Shown here piece after piece: positions 33,157 through 42,721 of a stretch of 64,000 bases of DNA. Origin of the DNA: an uncultured Williamsia sp. GTDB taxonomy: Bacteria; Actinomycetota; Actinomycetes; Mycobacteriales; Mycobacteriaceae. Within the stretch, counting starts at the first letter, position 1. Each line of letters begins with the position of its first letter. Under the pieces are notes generated by a model, which made no database searches, was not told the DNA's origin, and saw only the letters and a list, made by a program, of their open reading frames with translations. The translations under genes were made by a program, and so were the position numbers. The stretch covers positions 305,405-369,404 of the forward strand of contig NZ_CANLWM010000007.1 of the NCBI RefSeq assembly GCF_947494875.1, in the 5' to 3' direction.

Positions 33157-33776
33157 GAGAAACGGGCCTTTCGTCCGTGGGTGGTGACCCCTCGGGTCAC
33201 GTACGCCGCCACCGCCTGCACCAGCAGGACGTGTTCGACGCTCTTGATACGGGTGTGCAGGGAGGTCTCGTCGTCGTCGGTGTCGATCATCACCGGGGCC
33301 TGCATGAGGATCGGTCCGGTGTCGACGCCGTCGTCGACGAGGTGGATGGTCGCCCCGGTCACCGTCACGCCGTGTTCCAGGGCGTCGGCGACGGCATGCG
33401 CCCCCGGGAACGACGGCAGGAGCGCGGGATGCGAGTTGAGGATCGCCCCGCCGAACCGGGTCAGGAATGTCGGACCGAGGATCTTCATGAAGCCGGCCGT
33501 CACGACGAGGGCGGGCTCGTGACGTGCCACCGCGTCGGTGATCGCGGCGTCCCACGCCGGGCGGTCGGGGAAGTCGGACACCGCGCAGCGGACGACGGGA
33601 ACATCGAATCCGGCTGCGACATCCTCGGCGCGGCAGGGGCGGTCGACCACGACCGCGACGACACGCGCGGGATAGGACTCGTCGGCGGCGGCGGTGAGGA
33701 GTGCGGTCAGCAACGTCCCGGTCCCGGAGGCCAGCACCACGACGGGTGCCCGCTCGGCGGGAGGCGTGGCGTTCAG
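33153..33776 (-). CDS. purN: Phosphoribosylglycinamide formyltransferase, probable CTG start
   Basis: A protein of 207 residues, similar in length to mycobacterial PurN. Motifs: [12 protein letters not shown] at the N-terminus, the active-site [15 protein letters not shown] (Asn and His) and [13 protein letters not shown] (catalytic Asp region). It formylates GAR in purine synthesis. No ATG, GTG or TTG in frame fits the family N-terminus; CTG at 33774-33776 has a GAGGAG ribosome site six bases upstream and yields the expected length, so it is chosen. The longer in-frame extension from 33989 would run through the neighbouring DUF6350 gene. The gene is coupled to purH. Confidence 0.93.
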
Positions 33777-33861
33777 GACGATCTCCTCGCGGCGGGCGAC
33801 TGGCGGACACGAGGAGCCTAAACCGGGTGGCCCGACGCCCGGCGCGCCGGGTGAGGTGTCC

Positions 33862-35316
33862 TCAGCGGCGGTCGTCGTCCCAGCGGTCGTCGTCCCAGCC
33901 GTCGTCGACGTCGTGGTCGGCGAAGACGAGGGCCGCGGGAGCGCGCTGCGGGGCGTCCTCGGGGTCGATGTCGACGGTGGGGCTGTCATCGGCGGGGATC
34001 TGCGGGCTGTCCTGGGGCAGATCGTCGGCGTCCTCCGACGGCTCGTCGGCCCATCCGTCGATCTGGTCGTCGTGGTCCTCGACGGCGAGGTCGTCGTGCC
34101 AGGCGCGCTCGCGCAGGTCGCGGCGGGTCGACGGGAGCGCGACCCGGACCAGCGCGACGACGACGCCGACCACGAACCACCAGCCGACGGTGAACAGTCC
34201 GGCCGCGGGGATCGTCGCCCCCGCGGAGCCCATCTCGCCGAGGGCGCCGCCGGCCAGCCAGGTGAGGACCACCATCGCGATCGCCATGAGACCGCCGATC
34301 GCGGCTGCGAGGCGCACCGCGTGGATCAGTCCGCGGAACGGGGTGCGCGTCGCGGTGACGACGGCCGCGACAGCAGTGAGGACGAGCAGGACCGGAGCCA
34401 GGGTCGGCGCGGCGGTGGGGACGACGGCCACGATCGGCAGCGGCGGCAGGTTCCCCGGGCTCGCCGCGAACAGGTCGCCGCCGGCGGGACCGACGTGTAC
34501 GGCGGCGCCGACCAGGACTGCGGCGGCGGAGATGACAGCGTTCGGCAGATAGAGGATCGACAGCACCGTCAGCCCGATGCCGCCGACGACACCGTGGCCG
34601 GTGGCGACCAGATCACCGACGGCGTCCCAGCGCCACAGCAGTCGCCCGGCTACCACCAGTCCTCCGGCGGACAGCAGGCCAAGCAGGCCGATGGCCGCGC
34701 CGCGCAGCGCTGTCGGGGCCCACGGGGCGGCACCGACGACGTCGCGCAGGCGCGGTGCGGCCGGGTCCGAGCGGTGCGCCCAGAGCAGTCCGATGCCCGC
34801 GCCGGTCCCGTGGACGGCGACGGTGGCACCGAGGGCGACGGCGATGTTCGGGATCCCGACCGTCACGACGGTGGACCCGTCCATCACCAGGGCGAGTGCG
34901 ATGACCGTGATCACCAATGGGCCGGCGACGGCGGCCAGGACGACGGCGGTCACGTCGGACCGTGAGCGTCGGGACGCAGCGCGTGCGGTCACCCGGGCGA
35001 CGGCGGCGACGATGCCGATCGTCGGCAGCAGCGGCAAGACACCGACGGTGACCTCGCTGACCGTCACCGGGACCTGGTGCGCGGCGAGCCAGACCGCACC
35101 GACGGCCGCGGTGAGGCCGGTCATCCCCCCGTCGGAGGAGAGCAGTGTGATCGCGACGAGGACCGCGATGCCGATGAGGACGCAGGAGCCCACGGCGAAC
35201 GCGACCACGACGAGTTCGCGGGTCGAACCCGCAGACCGCGCAGCGGAGAGTCGTTGCGCGCGTCGGAGTTCCCGCAGTCGTGTGGACAGACCGGCGCCGG
35301 TGGAGGTGACCATCAC
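33862..35316 (-). CDS. DUF6350 family polytopic membrane protein
   Basis: A protein of 484 residues with about ten hydrophobic segments and a very acidic C-terminal tail rich in Asp (ending near DDGWDDDRWDDDRR). Position next to purN and the DUF5336 protein matches the mycobacterial Rv0955 neighbourhood, where the homologue has been linked to cell-envelope integrity. Its function is not established. Two adjacent ATGs begin it. The 85 bases between this gene and purN include the 14-base palindrome CCCGGCGCGCCGGG and a minus-strand TAGGCT that may be an internal promoter. Confidence 0.85.
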   Translation of the reverse strand: MMVTSTGAGLSTRLRELRRAQRLSAARSAGSTRELVVVAFAVGSCVLIGIAVLVAITLLSSDGGMTGLTAAVGAVWLAAHQVPVTVSEVTVGVLPLLPTIGIVAAVARVTARAASRRSRSDVTAVVLAAVAGPLVITVIALALVMDGSTVVTVGIPNIAVALGATVAVHGTGAGIGLLWAHRSDPAAPRLRDVVGAAPWAPTALRGAAIGLLGLLSAGGLVVAGRLLWRWDAVGDLVATGHGVVGGIGLTVLSILYLPNAVISAAAVLVGAAVHVGPAGGDLFAASPGNLPPLPIVAVVPTAAPTLAPVLLVLTAVAAVVTATRTPFRGLIHAVRLAAAIGGLMAIAMVVLTWLAGGALGEMGSAGATIPAAGLFTVGWWFVVGVVVALVRVALPSTRRDLRERAWHDDLAVEDHDDQIDGWADEPSEDADDLPQDSPQIPADDSPTVDIDPEDAPQRAPAALVFADHDVDDGWDDDRWDDDRR

Positions 35317-35397
35317 CCCTCAGGGTCGCACCACCCCACCGGCGCCGGTGTCAGGCGCGCCGAGTGACCTCGGACGCGCCGTCGTGCTCTGCCGTGG

Positions 35398-36819
35398 TCA
35401 GGACCCGGAGGTCTGCTCCGGGAACGACTGCGTGCGTTCGCCGTACGGCGAGGCGGGCGGCGTGGTGCCCGTCGGGCCCGCGGTCGGGGCGCCCGGGACA
35501 CCGGTCGAGGGCGACGCCGAGGACGTCTCCCCCGCCGGCTTGCCGAGGCCGACGGTCGGCTGGGCGGTGGGCGAGCTCGTCGACGTACCGGTGTCGGTGG
35601 TCGAGCCGGTGCTCGACGACGAGCCCGGCGTGCCGGTGGTACCCGAGGCAGTGCCGGATCCGGTCGCTGTGCCGGTGGCGCCGCCGTAGCTGTAGGCCTG
35701 GGTCGGTGCCGACGACGGCGTCTGGGTGGTGGTGGTCGTCGTGGGCGTTCCCGTGCCCGACTGTCCGGCGTCGTTCGACCCGGCGGTCGCGGGCGCCGTC
35801 TTCAGCACGCCGCCGTCGACCAGGAGCCAGACGATGGCCGCGATGGCCTCGATGATGCCGAACACCAGCAGCAGGATGAGGCCGATCGACGCGCTGACGA
35901 CCTCGGGCAGTGTGACCAGCTGGAACAGCGTCACCAACGCGCCGATGAGGGCGAGGGAGGCGACGACGGGGCTGACGGTGCCGGTCAGCTTGGGCAGCAG
36001 GGTCGTCAGGGCGAGCACACCGGCTGCGGCGAGCGCGATCAGCGGGAACCCGACGACAGACTGGAACAGGGTGCTGGACGCGTCGCTGCCGTCGGCGAAC
36101 TGCACCGCGGTGGTGAACCCGAGGAACAGGTTCACGATGCCGAGGACACCGATGACGTAGACGAGGTACTTGCCGATGTCGGCGGGGAGCCCGGGCTCAC
36201 GCTTGGGCTTCGGTGGCTGCTGGCCGTAGCCCTGCTGGCCGTAGCCGCCCTGCTGACCGTAGTTCTGCTGGCCATAGCCCTGTTGGCCGTAGCCGGCCTG
36301 CTGGCCGTAGCCCTGTCCGTATCCACCCTGCTGTCCGTAGGGCGATCCCGTCGCGCCGTATCCGGGCTGCTGGCCGTAGCCCTGCTGACCGCTGTAGCCG
36401 GGCTGGCCGCCCTGGCCGTAGCCGGACGGGGCGCCGTACCCGGTGGGCTGTCCGCTCGCTGCCTGCCCGCCGTAGCCGTACCCGCCGGCGCCGGACTGCT
36501 GGCCGTAGGGCGACGACCCGTAGGACTGGCCGCCGTACGACTGCCCGCCGTACGACTGGCCGCCGTAGGTCTGACCCGACGGGGTCTGGCCGGTGCCGTA
36601 GGACTGTCCGTATGGCGAGCCGCCGTACTGCTGGCCGCCGTAGTTCTGGCCGCCGGTCGCCTGACCGCCCTGACCCGGAGTCGCCTGACCGCCCTGACCC
36701 GGGGTCTGCCCCCAGCCCGACTGTCCGGCCTGGTCCGCGGGCCGCGACTGGCCCTGGCCCGGCTGCGACGGTGTCGCGCCGGAGTTCTCGTCGGTGCCCC
36801 CACCGGATGGATACGTCAC
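35398..36819 (-). CDS. DUF5336 membrane protein with long Gly/Gln/Tyr-rich head
   Basis: A protein of 473 residues. The start GTG 36819 has GAGGAG six bases upstream. The first 205 residues are low complexity, with many GYGQQ, GGQSYGG and GGQQ words; then comes a block of four membrane segments (about 212-340) typical of DUF5336 (Rv0954-like, 34-kDa antigen family), then a Ser/Thr/Gly/Pro-rich tail of about 130 residues. In mycobacteria the family sits in this same gene order and is linked to envelope and division roles. The unusual feature here is the size and prion-like composition of the head. It is downstream of no obvious operon partner except DUF6350. Confidence 0.85.
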   Translation of the reverse strand: MTYPSGGGTDENSGATPSQPGQGQSRPADQAGQSGWGQTPGQGGQATPGQGGQATGGQNYGGQQYGGSPYGQSYGTGQTPSGQTYGGQSYGGQSYGGQSYGSSPYGQQSGAGGYGYGGQAASGQPTGYGAPSGYGQGGQPGYSGQQGYGQQPGYGATGSPYGQQGGYGQGYGQQAGYGQQGYGQQNYGQQGGYGQQGYGQQPPKPKREPGLPADIGKYLVYVIGVLGIVNLFLGFTTAVQFADGSDASSTLFQSVVGFPLIALAAAGVLALTTLLPKLTGTVSPVVASLALIGALVTLFQLVTLPEVVSASIGLILLLVFGIIEAIAAIVWLLVDGGVLKTAPATAGSNDAGQSGTGTPTTTTTTQTPSSAPTQAYSYGGATGTATGSGTASGTTGTPGSSSSTGSTTDTGTSTSSPTAQPTVGLGKPAGETSSASPSTGVPGAPTAGPTGTTPPASPYGERTQSFPEQTSGS

Positions 36820-36951
36820 TGCACTCTCCTCACCGAGATCGGATGGTCGGGCGCAGGTTCGCACCGGCGCCCGGACGTACTGCCACGCTAACGTACCGGG
36901 CGCGCCTGACGAGGCCTGTCGACATCCTGTACAGGCGTTTGTCATCGCAGG

Positions 36952-38976
36952 TCACCAGCGGTGTGCGGCACCGGCCTCCCGGTAGAAGTCGAGCAGGTCG
37001 GGATCGTCGACCGACCGTGGGTCGAGCGCGACGTCGTCGCGTCCGGCCAGGATCCCGGTGACCGGCACCTCGAGCTTCTTGCCGGTGCGGGTGTGCGGGA
37101 TGCCGGGGGCCTCGACGATCTCGTCGGGCACGTGCCGGGGCGACAGCCGGGTGCGGATGGTGTCGCGGATCCGGTCACGCAGGCCGTCGTCGAGCCCGTC
37201 GGCGTCGGGAACGAGCGTGACGAACAGCGGCATCCAGTAGGCGCCCTCGGGGCCGTCGACCCCGAGCACGAATGCCTCGGCGACCTCGGGCACGGCCTCG
37301 ACCACCTCGTAGATGTCGGCGGACCCCATCCGGATGCCGTGCCGGTTGAGGGTGGCGTCACTGCGACCGTGGATGACGAGCGAGCCGCGCGCGGTGACGG
37401 TCACCCAGTCGCCGTGCCGCCACACCGGCTCCGACGACTGCTCGCCCTCCCACTCGTGCTCGAAGTAGGCAGCGCGATACCGGGACCCGTCCTCGTCGTC
37501 CCAGAAGCCGACCGGCATCGACGGCATGGGCGCGGTGATCACCATCTCCCCGACCTCGTCGACGAGCTCGCGACGGTCCGCGGACCAGCTGTGCACCGCC
37601 GCGCCGAGGTAGCGGACGGACAGCTCACCGGGGACGACGGGGATGCCGACCGATCCGCCCGCGAACGCGGTGACGACGTCGGTGCCGCCGCTCACCGACG
37701 ACACGGAGACGTGAGCACCGACGGCGTCCGGGATCCACTCGAAGAGGTCGGCGGCCAACGTCGACCCGGTGCTCCCGACGGTCCGCAGCAGCGACAGTTC
37801 GTGTGTCTCGCCGGGTCGCAGTCCGGCCTTGCGCGACGCCTGGATCTGTCCCGGGCTGGTGCCGAGATAGGCGACGCGCTCGGACTCGACGATCTGCCAG
37901 AGGCGGTCGGCGTCGGGGTACAGCGGCGAGCCCGAGTAGCAGACCACGCTCACCCCGGCCAGCAGCGCGCCGACGCGGTAGTTCCACATCATCCAGCTCA
38001 ACGCGGTGTGCCAGAAGAAGACGTCGCCCGGCTCCAGTCCTGCGTGCAGGAGAAGCACCTTGAGGTGCTCGAGCACCACCCCGCCGTGCCCGTGGACGAT
38101 GCCCTTGGGGCGGCCTGTGGTGCCGGAACTGAACAGCACCCACAGCGGGTGGTCGAACGGCACCGCCTCGACGACGGGATCGGTGGGGTGCGCCATCACC
38201 TCACGCAGGTCGACGGTGGTGGCCCCACCGAGGGTCCACGGCTGCGCGTCGTCGGCCGTGGTGACGGTGCCGACGGTGGTGACGGTGTCCATGGCGTCGA
38301 CGAGGGCCTGGGCGTCGGCGCGCTTGTCGCGCCATCTCCCGCCGAAGAGATAGCCGTCGGCGACGACGAGAACGGTCGGTTTCAGCTGTCCGAGACGGGC
38401 CGCGGCGCCCTCGGGCGCGTAGTCGGCGCCGCACCCCGACCACACTGCTCCGATGGACGCGGTCGCGAGGAACGCCACCATCGCCTCGGCGATGTCAGGC
38501 AGGTAGGCGGCGACGACATCACCCCGTCGGACCCCGGACTCGCGCAGCCACTGCGCGACCGCACCGATCTGCCCGGGCAGGTCCGCCCAGGTGTGCACGG
38601 TGCGGGTCCCGTCCTCGGCGACACCGACGATCGCAGCGGCCTCACCGTCGGCGGTCGCGCACGCGGCGAGGACGGGGTCGACGTAGTTGAGCTCCACCCC
38701 CGGGAACCACACCGCGCCGGGCATCACGTCGGATGCGAGCACCCGGTCGAGCGGGGTGGCGTCGGTGATCTGCTCGCCGGACCGGCTGCGCATCCCGGTG
38801 AACACCCACAGGGCTCGCCAGAACTCGCCGGGGTTCGCGACGCTCCACTCCCACACGCGGGCGTAGTCCCGCACCGGGTCGTCGGCGACGAGGGTCCCGT
38901 CGTCGGGTCGGGCCTGCGGCGGCAACTGGGCGACGAAACGGTCGACGGCGGACATCTCGCCGGGGTGCTCGGTCAC
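36952..38976 (-). CDS. Acetoacetyl-CoA synthetase
   Basis: A protein of 674 residues, matching the roughly 650-residue AacS type of the acyl-adenylate family. The AMP-binding signature is VLFSSGTTGRPKGIVHGHGG. Other family features are MWNYRVGALLAG, SGGTDVVTAFAGG and the C-terminal HTRTGKKLEVPV lysine. It activates acetoacetate to acetoacetyl-CoA. The start is GTG 38976. It is divergent from the oxidoreductase gene, with a shared regulatory gap that holds a GTGA-N6-TCAC site. Confidence 0.9.
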   Translation of the reverse strand: MTEHPGEMSAVDRFVAQLPPQARPDDGTLVADDPVRDYARVWEWSVANPGEFWRALWVFTGMRSRSGEQITDATPLDRVLASDVMPGAVWFPGVELNYVDPVLAACATADGEAAAIVGVAEDGTRTVHTWADLPGQIGAVAQWLRESGVRRGDVVAAYLPDIAEAMVAFLATASIGAVWSGCGADYAPEGAAARLGQLKPTVLVVADGYLFGGRWRDKRADAQALVDAMDTVTTVGTVTTADDAQPWTLGGATTVDLREVMAHPTDPVVEAVPFDHPLWVLFSSGTTGRPKGIVHGHGGVVLEHLKVLLLHAGLEPGDVFFWHTALSWMMWNYRVGALLAGVSVVCYSGSPLYPDADRLWQIVESERVAYLGTSPGQIQASRKAGLRPGETHELSLLRTVGSTGSTLAADLFEWIPDAVGAHVSVSSVSGGTDVVTAFAGGSVGIPVVPGELSVRYLGAAVHSWSADRRELVDEVGEMVITAPMPSMPVGFWDDEDGSRYRAAYFEHEWEGEQSSEPVWRHGDWVTVTARGSLVIHGRSDATLNRHGIRMGSADIYEVVEAVPEVAEAFVLGVDGPEGAYWMPLFVTLVPDADGLDDGLRDRIRDTIRTRLSPRHVPDEIVEAPGIPHTRTGKKLEVPVTGILAGRDDVALDPRSVDDPDLLDFYREAGAAHRW

Positions 38977-39002
38977 CGCGACATCATCCCCCGCCCCGTC
39001 GA

Positions 39003-39016
39003 GTGACAGTGGTCAC
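39003..39016. promoter_or_regulatory. GTGA-N6-TCAC (CRP/GlxR-like) site
   Basis: GTGACAGTGGTCAC lies between the divergent acetoacetyl-CoA synthetase and indolepyruvate oxidoreductase genes. A plus-strand TACGGT at 39026-39031 could be the -10 element of the oxidoreductase gene, in which case the site covers its -35 position and binding would repress. The core matches the CRP/GlxR half-site pair but lacks the outer T and A. Confidence 0.35.
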
Positions 39017-39115
39017 CTCACGACATACGGTGTGGGCACCGACACACAACACTCCGTCGCTGCGCCCACCACCCCCGGGCGTGGACGGACACATATGAGC
39101 AGGCCAGGAGACCCC

Positions 39116-42100
39116 ATGACCCTCACGACCGAACCGACGCCGCGCGGCGGCGGCACCGCAGCGCCGCAGTCCCGGTACTCCCTCGACGACCGCTACACGC
39201 GCTCGTCGGGAACCGTCTACCTGACGGGCATCCAGGCGCTGGTGCGCATGATCGGCGACCGCGCCCGCATCGACCGTCGCAGCGGTCTGCACACCGCCTC
39301 CTTCGTCTCCGGCTACGAGGGGTCGCCGCTCGCCGGCTTCGACCTCGAACTCGCCCGTCGCCGTGCGCTCCTCGCACCGCTCGACGTCACCCACCGGCCC
39401 GCCCTCAACGAAGAACTCGGCGCCACGTCGGTGATGGGGTCGCAGGTCGCCGCACGCGTCGCCACCCTCGCCCCCACCGCCGACGGCACGGCGCGCGACG
39501 GCGTCGTCGGCTACTGGTACGGCAAGGCCCCCGGCCTCGACCGCGCCTCCGACGCCCTGCGGCACGCGAACCTCATCGGCACCCACCACCGCGGCGGCGC
39601 GGTCGCGCTCGTCGGCGACGACCCGGGAGCGAAGAGCTCGACGGTCCCCTGCGCGTCGGAGATGGCCCTGGCCGACCTCTACATGCCGGTGCTCTACCCG
39701 GCCGACTCGCAGGACATCCTCGACTTCGGCGTGCACGCCGCACTGATGTCCCGGGTCTCCGGTCTGTGGACGTCGCTGAAGATCTCCGCGCACGTCGCCG
39801 ACGGCGCCTCGACCGCCGAGGTCTCCCCCGACAGGATCGTCCCCGACCTCGGAGCACTCGGCGACAGCCCGCACATCCCCAGCGGTCGGCTGCTCGGTGC
39901 GGAGTTGATGGAGCTCGAGCAGAACCAGCTCACCATCCGTAAGCCGCGCGCCGAGGAGTACGCCCGTCTCAACCGTCTGAACCGGATCGTGACGCGCACC
40001 GCCGACGATCGCATCGGCATCGTCGCCGCCGGCAAGACCTACCTCGACGTGCGGGAGGCGTTGCGGCTCATCGGGATCGGCGACGACGAGCTCGGACGCC
40101 TCGGCATCCGCATCCTCAAGCTCGGGATGGTCTACCCGTTCGAACGGTCGATCCTCGACGAGTTCGTGTCCGGCCTCGACGAGATCATCGTGGTCGAGGA
40201 GAAGCGTGACTTCATCGAGACGATGATGCGCGACATCCTGTTCGACCGCGCGCGAGCCGGTGGCCTGGCCTCCATCGTGGGCAAGACCGACGAGCGGGGC
40301 GCCACCCTGTTCTCACGCTTCGGCGAGCTCGACGTCGACGCCGTGACGCGGGGGCTGGCGAACCGCCTCGCCCGGGCTCATCACGTCCCGGCCGCGGTCG
40401 ACTGGCTGGAGCGACAGAGCCGCCGCCGCACCCGTATCGAGCTCCCGCTCGCGGTGCGCACCCCCTATTTCTGTTCGGGCTGCCCGCACAACAGCTCGAC
40501 GAAAGTCACCCCCGACACCCTCGTCGGCGCCGGGATCGGTTGTCACGCCATGGTTCTGCTGATGGATCCCGCCCAGGTCGGTGACATCACCGGCGTCACC
40601 CAGATGGGTGGCGAGGGTGCGCAGTGGCTGGGCATCGCACCGTTCGTCGGCGAGCAGCACTTCGTGCAGAACGTCGGCGACGGCACCTTCATGCACTCCG
40701 GATCGCTCGCGCTGCGTGCCGCGGTCGCCTCAGGGGAACGCATCACCTACAAGCTCCTCTACAACGGGACCGTCGCGATGACCGGTGGACAGGACGCCGT
40801 CGGCGCGCAGGGACTGGGGCCGCTGACCCGACTCCTGCAGGCGGAGGGCGTGTCCCGTGTCGTCGTCACCTCCGACGACCCCGACCGCACCCGCGCGCTC
40901 GACCTGGCGCCCGGTGTGTCCGTCCGGCACCGCGACGACATGCTCGCGGTACAGACCGAACTCGCCGCCGTCGACGGTGTGACGGTGTTGGTGCACGACC
41001 AGCACTGCGCGGCCGAGAAGCGTCGCGGCCGCAAGCGCGGGACCACGCCGACACCGACCACCCGGGTGATGATCAACGAACGCATCTGCGAGGGCTGCGG
41101 CGACTGCGGGCAGAAGAGCAACTGCCTGTCGGTACATCCGGTGCAGACGGAGTTCGGCCGCAAGACGCGGATCGACCAGAGCTCCTGCAACCTCGACATG
41201 TCCTGCCTCGACGGCGACTGCCCGTCGTTCGTGACCGTCACCCCCGGGAGCGGGGTGACCCGTCGGCGCGTCGCCGACATCGGCGCCGACGTCGTCCAGC
41301 CGCCTGTCACGCCGTCGAGGTTGTCGGAGCACGGGTTCCGGATGCGCACCACCGGCATCGGCGGCACCGGTGTCGTGACCGTCTGCCAGGTGCTGGCCAC
41401 CGCGGCGTCGCTCGACGGCCTGCACGCCCGCACCGTCGACATGACGGGTCTCGCGCAGAAGGGTGGTGCGGTGGTCGGCGACCTCAAGCTGGCCACGCGC
41501 CCGCACGTCGACCAGGCCGCGAAGGTCGCGACCGGCGACTGCGACCTGTACCTCGCGTGCGATCCGCTCGTCGGTGTCGACCCGGTGAACATCCGCGTCG
41601 CCGACCCCGACCTCACCGTCGCGGTGGTGTCGACCAGCGAGATCCCCACGGGTGCCATGGTGATCGACACCGCCGTCGGGTTCCCCGCGCGGTCGAGCAT
41701 CGTCGATCGGGTCACCGAGCACGTCGCTCGGGCCGTCTTCGTCGACCCGGCCGCGACCGCCACCGCTCTGTTCGGCGACGAGCAGTTCGCCAACATGCTC
41801 ATGGTCGGTGTCGCGTATCAGACCGGCGCGCTGCCGATCTCGGACACCGCGATCGAACAGGCCATCGGCGTCAACGGCGTCGCCGTGGACGCGAACGTCC
41901 AGGCGTTCCGGCGCGGACGACAACTCGTCGCGGATCCGTCTGCGGTCACCGCGGCGATCGAGGCCGTACACCCGGCGGCGCCGGTCGTCGAGCCGTCGGC
42001 GTTCGCCCGCGACCTCGTCGCGGGGTTCGGTGACGTCGACGACGACCTGCGTGCGGCTCTGCTGCTGCGCATCGACGACCTCGTCGGCTATCAGAGTGAG

Positions 42101-42673
42101 CGGTACGCCCGGCAGTTCGCCGCCGACGTCCGCGCGGTGATGGCCGCAGAACGGCCGTTCGCCTCCACCGCGGTCACCGCCGCGGCCGTGCGGGGCCTGT
42201 ACAAGTTGATGGCCTACAAGGACGAGTACGAGGTGGCCCGTCTGTCCGCCGACGACGCGTTCGCCCGCGAGGTCGCCGACACCTTCGGCGCAGACGCCCG
42301 CGTGGACGTCCGTCTGCACCCACCGGCCCTGCGGGCGATGGGGATGCGTCGCAAGATCGCTCTCGGCCCGACGACGCAGAAGGCGCTGCACGGCCTGGCG
42401 CGGTTCAAGCGTCTCCGCGGGACCGCGCTGGACCCGTTCGGGCGCAGCGAGATCCGGCGGACCGAGCGCGCTCTGGTCGAGGAGTACCGCGACCTCCTGC
42501 GGACACTCACCCGGGCCCTGGGCGCCGACGGCCTGTCGCGCGACGACCTGCCGGCGGTCGCCGCCCTGCTCGACCTGCCCGACATGGTTCGCGGTTACGA
42601 GGACATCAAGATGGCCACCGTCGCCCGCTACCGCGAACAGTTCGCCGCCCAGCGGGAGCGCCTCGGCGTCTGA
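39116..42673 (+). CDS. Fused indolepyruvate:ferredoxin oxidoreductase
   Basis: A protein of 1,185 residues, the length of the single-chain alpha-gamma IOR type. The N-terminal pyrimidine-binding part includes SFVSGYEGSPLAGFD, and the TPP part carries YFCSGCPHNSST. A cysteine cluster CEGCGDCGQKSNC and later CNLDMSCLDGDC binds iron-sulphur centres. The gamma-like domain has RTTGIGGTGVVTV and DMTGLAQKGGAVVG. It decarboxylates aryl or branched 2-oxoacids to acyl-CoA with ferredoxin as acceptor. ATG 39116 has AGGAG five bases upstream and is preferred to ATG 39095. The TetR gene downstream may regulate it. Confidence 0.92.
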   Translation: MTLTTEPTPRGGGTAAPQSRYSLDDRYTRSSGTVYLTGIQALVRMIGDRARIDRRSGLHTASFVSGYEGSPLAGFDLELARRRALLAPLDVTHRPALNEELGATSVMGSQVAARVATLAPTADGTARDGVVGYWYGKAPGLDRASDALRHANLIGTHHRGGAVALVGDDPGAKSSTVPCASEMALADLYMPVLYPADSQDILDFGVHAALMSRVSGLWTSLKISAHVADGASTAEVSPDRIVPDLGALGDSPHIPSGRLLGAELMELEQNQLTIRKPRAEEYARLNRLNRIVTRTADDRIGIVAAGKTYLDVREALRLIGIGDDELGRLGIRILKLGMVYPFERSILDEFVSGLDEIIVVEEKRDFIETMMRDILFDRARAGGLASIVGKTDERGATLFSRFGELDVDAVTRGLANRLARAHHVPAAVDWLERQSRRRTRIELPLAVRTPYFCSGCPHNSSTKVTPDTLVGAGIGCHAMVLLMDPAQVGDITGVTQMGGEGAQWLGIAPFVGEQHFVQNVGDGTFMHSGSLALRAAVASGERITYKLLYNGTVAMTGGQDAVGAQGLGPLTRLLQAEGVSRVVVTSDDPDRTRALDLAPGVSVRHRDDMLAVQTELAAVDGVTVLVHDQHCAAEKRRGRKRGTTPTPTTRVMINERICEGCGDCGQKSNCLSVHPVQTEFGRKTRIDQSSCNLDMSCLDGDCPSFVTVTPGSGVTRRRVADIGADVVQPPVTPSRLSEHGFRMRTTGIGGTGVVTVCQVLATAASLDGLHARTVDMTGLAQKGGAVVGDLKLATRPHVDQAAKVATGDCDLYLACDPLVGVDPVNIRVADPDLTVAVVSTSEIPTGAMVIDTAVGFPARSSIVDRVTEHVARAVFVDPAATATALFGDEQFANMLMVGVAYQTGALPISDTAIEQAIGVNGVAVDANVQAFRRGRQLVADPSAVTAAIEAVHPAAPVVEPSAFARDLVAGFGDVDDDLRAALLLRIDDLVGYQSERYARQFAADVRAVMAAERPFASTAVTAAAVRGLYKLMAYKDEYEVARLSADDAFAREVADTFGADARVDVRLHPPALRAMGMRRKIALGPTTQKALHGLARFKRLRGTALDPFGRSEIRRTERALVEEYRDLLRTLTRALGADGLSRDDLPAVAALLDLPDMVRGYEDIKMATVARYREQFAAQRERLGV

Positions 42674-42681
42674 CCCCTGAT

Positions 42682-42721
42682 TTCTGACACCCCTGGCAAA
42701 TTCTTGTCAGGGGTGTCAGAA
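42682..42721. promoter_or_regulatory. Perfect 14-bp inverted repeat at the TetR start
   Basis: The arms TTCTGACACCCCTG (42682-42695) and CAGGGGTGTCAGAA (42708-42721) are perfect and separated by 12 bases. The right arm reaches the ATG of the TetR gene. The position suits autoregulation; alternatively it is a terminator of the oxidoreductase gene, though no T run follows. A related word TGACCCCTGA is at 42671-42680. Confidence 0.6.

Noticed and set aside
33157-33810. N-terminal extension of purH to 33810
   Set aside because: It is an Arg-rich shadow of purN; the GTG at 33156 overlaps the purN stop and gives the standard length.
33777-33989. Longer purN from ATG 33989
   Set aside because: It would add a Thr/Ser/Pro-rich head overlapping the acidic tail of the DUF6350 gene, unlike any PurN.
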